From positions 1 through 10,338 of the forward strand of contig JAJRPH010000375.1 in the NCBI GenBank assembly GCA_024280875.1: a DNA stretch of 10,338 nt, given 5' to 3'. Under the pieces are notes generated by a model, which was not told the DNA's origin, did not search any database, and worked only from the letters and a program-made list of their open reading frames with translations. A program made the translations under genes and the position numbers. This stretch comes from Deltaproteobacteria bacterium. Its GTDB lineage: Bacteria > Desulfobacterota > Desulfobacteria > Desulfobacterales > Desulfosalsimonadaceae. Every line of letters begins with the position of its first letter. The stretch's first letter is position 1. Below, in pieces: positions 7,754 through 10,338 of this stretch.

Positions 7754-10075
7754 TCATTTAATGCCCACCCATATAATGACTTTCTCAATCTGGCCGGTAA
7801 ACGGGAAGCTGTCCGTATAACTGGTAGAGATACGCTTGTTGCGATCGCGACCTATATCAAAGCCTTCATGGGACAGGCGGCTGACGATGGTTTCCGGCAT
7901 ATTCACCCGGCCGGCCTCTTTGCCGTTAATAAACAGTTTACCGATACCCGCAAGCTTACCGGTTTTTTCAAACTCAAATTGAATTTCCGATTTTCCTGTT
8001 GGCACTTGAATTGACGATTCAATTATGTACAGTTTGCCGAAACTGGGTACATTGGCACAATAATTGTATTCAAACACCGCCTTATCGTTCTTGATATAAA
8101 GTACAAAGCCGGAGTCATTATTTCCATTTGCAAAGAGCACCCCTTCTTCATTGCCTTTTTCTCTGACTACCGGGATGGTGATTGTATAAGGGCGGTCAAT
8201 AAATTTAGGCGCCGACTTCTGGTCGACGTGTGGGGTTCCCGAATAAAACACATAGTCTTTTTCTTTGGGACCTTTCATGGCTTTTATGGCTTTAATCGCC
8301 AGACCTCCAAAAAAACCCGGGTATTTGGGATCGATCATAAAATCAGCGTTCACCTCTTCCGCCTCTGCCTTCCAGAGTTTTTTCAAGTCTTCCACTTTTT
8401 CAGGGTATTGTTCAGACAGGTCGTTTGCTTCAACAAAATCTTCTTTCAAATTATATAGCGACCACTTGTCATCATCATAGTCATCACCGCTTTTGTGTCG
8501 GGCCACAGCTGTCCAGCCTTCATCATAGATCCCCCGGTTGTGACCCATTCGATAAAACTGTCTGGTGCGCCGGTCTTTGGCAGCTGGGTCATCAAAGGTA
8601 TACGACATGCTGATACCGTCAACCGGTAATTGTTCATACCCGTTAAAAACGTCGGGCATCTCTAATCCAAGCATTTCCAGTATAGTGGGCATGACGTCGG
8701 CGGCATAATGATACTGATTGCGAATTTCATTTTTGGCTTTTAATTTCGCGGGACAATGCACAATAAACGGTACGTTGATGCCGCCGCCATACGTGTCCTG
8801 CTTAAAGTATGGAAACGGCGAATTACTCACCTGCGCCCAGCCAATGGGATAATTCGAATCGGAGTCCGGACCGCCAATATCATCCAGCCGTGCGACAATG
8901 TCCGGTATTGATTCTGAATAAGGTGTGAGATATGAAGAATGGTTTACACAACCGTTTAGTTTTCCTTCCTGGCTGCCTCCGTTGTCTGACATCACGATAA
9001 TCAGGGTATTGTCAAGTTCACCTAAAGCTTTCAGCTCGTTAAACAGGCGACCCAATTCAACATCCGTCTGATTAAGAAAGCCTGCGTACACTTCCTGCAA
9101 GCGCGCATATGCTTTTTTCTGGTTGACGTCTAATGATTGCCACGGTTGAATCCGTTCATCATTTTCAGGAAGGACTGCGTTTTGGGGAATCAGCCCCATT
9201 TCTTTTTGGCGCGCAAACCGCTGTGCCCGCATCGCATCCCAGCCTTCATCATATTGGCCGCGGTATTTCTCCAAATATTGCTGTGGCGCCTGGTGCGGGG
9301 CGTGCATACCCGGTGTGCAAACATACATAAAAAACGGACGTTCTCCGGCATAAGACTGGTGTGTGCGAATCATTGTAATCGCATGATCCATCAGGTCCCG
9401 GGTCAGGTTGTAGTCTTTACCGTAATCTTGGTCAACCACCTTGTTATCTTCGATTAACTCAGGCGCGAACTGATCCGTAGAGCCGGGCATGAAGCCGTAG
9501 AAACGGTCGAAGCCTTTTCCCAGCGGCCAGTTTCCAAAAGGTCCGGCAGGTCCCACTTGAGAGGGTGGTGTAAGGTGCCATTTACCGAGCGCATAAGTGC
9601 CATAACCTGCCTGTTGAAGTACTTGCGCCACTGTTGCTGCAGCAGGGTTAATACGTCCCCTGAATGCGGGGAAACGCGGGCCAAAATCGTATCTGGTGAT
9701 CAGTCCCATGCCCACACGGTGGGGTTCCCTGCCGGTCAATACGGCGGCCCGTGTAGGAGAGCAGGTGGGCGTTGCATGGAAATTATTATAGCGTAAACCG
9801 TTTTGCGCCAGGCGATCGATATTGGGAGTGTCAATTTCCGATCCATATGCTCCCAAATCAGCATACCCCACGTCATCGAGCAGGACCAAAAGCACATTGG
9901 GGCTTTTATTCTTGCCAGTATTGATTTTTTGTTCCAATTTTTTCGTTATTATGCTCTGATCGGGATGCCTGCCGCCCGATTGCGCAGCGCATCCGGCCAT
10001 AAACAACAGAGCCATAAGCAATCCGGCCACAACTATTCCAATATTGATCCTTGTTATTTTGATAATTCTACTCAT
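7754..10075 (-). CDS. Large Cys-type arylsulfatase, predicted lipoprotein, extra C-terminal domain
   Basis: A 773-residue AtsA-like sulfatase hydrolysing sulfate esters. Residues 1-29 form a Sec lipoprotein signal with basic start, hydrophobic core and lipobox FMAGC (C29); A30 follows, so inner-membrane retention by a +2 Asp is not expected. Metal ligands D67-D68 (LLDDVGYAD), formylglycine precursor C105 in CSPTRAAVLTGR with R109, D364-N365 (MSDNGG) and K425 (FKQDTYGGG) are all present, so the enzyme looks active after maturation. Residues from about 580 to 773 follow the sulfatase fold and are beta-rich (VLFANGNNDSGFVLYI, GKLFINGKEAG). They resemble a lectin-like jelly roll and may bind glycan or package the active site. 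The frame extends 11 codons upstream, but GGAGGGAGG sits 8 bases before the ATG at 10075, which fixes the start. Probably the first gene of the cassette. Confidence 0.93.
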   Translation of the reverse strand: MSRIIKITRINIGIVVAGLLMALLFMAGCAAQSGGRHPDQSIITKKLEQKINTGKNKSPNVLLVLLDDVGYADLGAYGSEIDTPNIDRLAQNGLRYNNFHATPTCSPTRAAVLTGREPHRVGMGLITRYDFGPRFPAFRGRINPAAATVAQVLQQAGYGTYALGKWHLTPPSQVGPAGPFGNWPLGKGFDRFYGFMPGSTDQFAPELIEDNKVVDQDYGKDYNLTRDLMDHAITMIRTHQSYAGERPFFMYVCTPGMHAPHQAPQQYLEKYRGQYDEGWDAMRAQRFARQKEMGLIPQNAVLPENDERIQPWQSLDVNQKKAYARLQEVYAGFLNQTDVELGRLFNELKALGELDNTLIIVMSDNGGSQEGKLNGCVNHSSYLTPYSESIPDIVARLDDIGGPDSDSNYPIGWAQVSNSPFPYFKQDTYGGGINVPFIVHCPAKLKAKNEIRNQYHYAADVMPTILEMLGLEMPDVFNGYEQLPVDGISMSYTFDDPAAKDRRTRQFYRMGHNRGIYDEGWTAVARHKSGDDYDDDKWSLYNLKEDFVEANDLSEQYPEKVEDLKKLWKAEAEEVNADFMIDPKYPGFFGGLAIKAIKAMKGPKEKDYVFYSGTPHVDQKSAPKFIDRPYTITIPVVREKGNEEGVLFANGNNDSGFVLYIKNDKAVFEYNYCANVPSFGKLYIIESSIQVPTGKSEIQFEFEKTGKLAGIGKLFINGKEAGRVNMPETIVSRLSHEGFDIGRDRNKRISTSYTDSFPFTGQIEKVIIWVGIK

Positions 10076-10083
10076 ATTATTTT

Positions 10084-10092
10084 CCTCCCTCC
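10084..10092 (-). promoter_or_regulatory. Strong Shine-Dalgarno of the large sulfatase
   Basis: Minus-strand GGAGGGAGG ends 8 bases before the ATG at 10075-10073. It is the best ribosome binding site in the window and rules out the in-frame ATGs upstream at 10108 and 10102 as the main start. Confidence 0.75.
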
Positions 10093-10134
10093 ATAACTGC
10101 ATCACCATCTATATAATGTCGAATATTTAAATTT

Positions 10135-10218
10135 GATGGCGACGTAAAAAGTTCCATCTACTGCGTTGTAGCGGTTTTTCAGGCACTCAATATACTACAT
10201 CACTGCTGTCCGGTTAAC
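10135..10218. repeat. Intergenic repeat upstream of the sulfatase cassette
   Basis: A GATGG (10135-10139) / CCATC (10154-10158) inverted pair flanks CGACGTAAAAAGTT. It is followed by CTGCGTTGT at 10161-10169, the same 9-mer that starts the window, in the same orientation. The rest of the element (TTTTTCAGGCACTCAATATACTACAT) does not match the left-edge element. From memory both belong to repeat families found between genes in Desulfobacteraceae; no search was made. It lies in the leader of the large sulfatase gene, so a promoter may be inside or next to it; TATATT-like and TATATA-like sequences are present but without convincing -35 partners. Confidence 0.45.
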
Positions 10219-10308
10219 TTTTTTTACTACAATATAACACCTTGATTATTAATATGATACTTGCAATTTTATTTTTTGAGATAGCGTTTTCGGTTTTTTT
10301 GTTATTTT

Positions 10309-10330
10309 TCGCCTCCGGCGAGGTTTTTTT
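10309..10330 (+). terminator. Possible intrinsic terminator, + strand
   Basis: TCGCC (10309-10313), loop TCC, GGCGA (10317-10321), then GG and seven T residues (10324-10330). A 5-bp GC-rich stem with a T-run is a short but plausible rho-independent terminator read on the + strand. No + strand gene ends nearby in the window, so it may belong to something lost, to a small unseen transcript, or be chance in AT-rich DNA. The bases from 10219 to 10308 show nothing else recognisable. Confidence 0.35.
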
Positions 10331-10338
10331 ATTATAAA

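Noticed and set aside
9137..9457. 106-codon + strand open frame inside the large sulfatase
   Set aside because: Antisense to well-conserved sulfatase sequence and without any family feature; a shadow frame.
10100..10210. Sigma-70 promoter for the sulfatase operon
   Set aside because: TATATA- and TATATT-like hexamers exist on the minus strand, but no acceptable -35 lies at a suitable distance and the region is AT-rich, so no specific promoter can be supported.

Overview
The window looks like a chromosomal segment from an anaerobic, probably sulfate-reducing deltaproteobacterium (Desulfobacterales-like). This rests on a futalosine-type menaquinone locus, a tungsten/molybdenum aldehyde:ferredoxin oxidoreductase (AOR), an oxygen-independent radical-SAM sulfatase-maturating enzyme, and intergenic repeats that, from memory, resemble ones scattered through Desulfobacteraceae genomes. 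The taxonomic call is inference; no rRNA or marker gene is present.

Left part (1-2241, + strand): the end of an intergenic repeat, then two menaquinone genes 20 bp apart. These are an amidohydrolase of the aminodeoxyfutalosine deaminase type and mqnA (chorismate dehydratase). A convergent gap of about 400 bp (2242-2641) follows. It holds only very small ORFs, imperfect short repeats and no convincing terminator.

Right part (2642-10075, - strand, read right to left): a large secreted Cys-type sulfatase with a lipoprotein signal (10075-7754), a second Cys-type sulfatase with a combined Tat/lipobox signal (7576-5966), an anaerobic sulfatase-maturating enzyme (anSME, 5969-4794) that overlaps the second sulfatase by 4 bp (ATGA), a decayed 3' end of an iron-containing alcohol dehydrogenase (about 4798-4602), and an AOR (4540-2642). 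The maturase would convert the active-site cysteine of both sulfatases to formylglycine in the cytoplasm before export, so the three right-hand genes form one functional unit for cleaving sulfate esters outside the cytoplasm.

The most informative feature is the alcohol dehydrogenase scar. Only the last 65 or so codons survive, with a one-base deletion, and it is joined directly to the end of the maturase gene. The simplest reading is that an ADH-AOR pair existed here and that arrival of the sulfatase/maturase cassette, or a deletion, removed most of the ADH. The maturase is longer at its C-terminus than its characterised relatives and may now read into ADH-derived DNA. A repeat lies just upstream of the cassette (10135-10218) and shares a short core with the repeat at the left edge of the window.

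No CRISPR array, tRNA, rRNA or intact insertion sequence was seen. Apart from the rearrangement scar, the gene families are known; I do not see a wholly new system.
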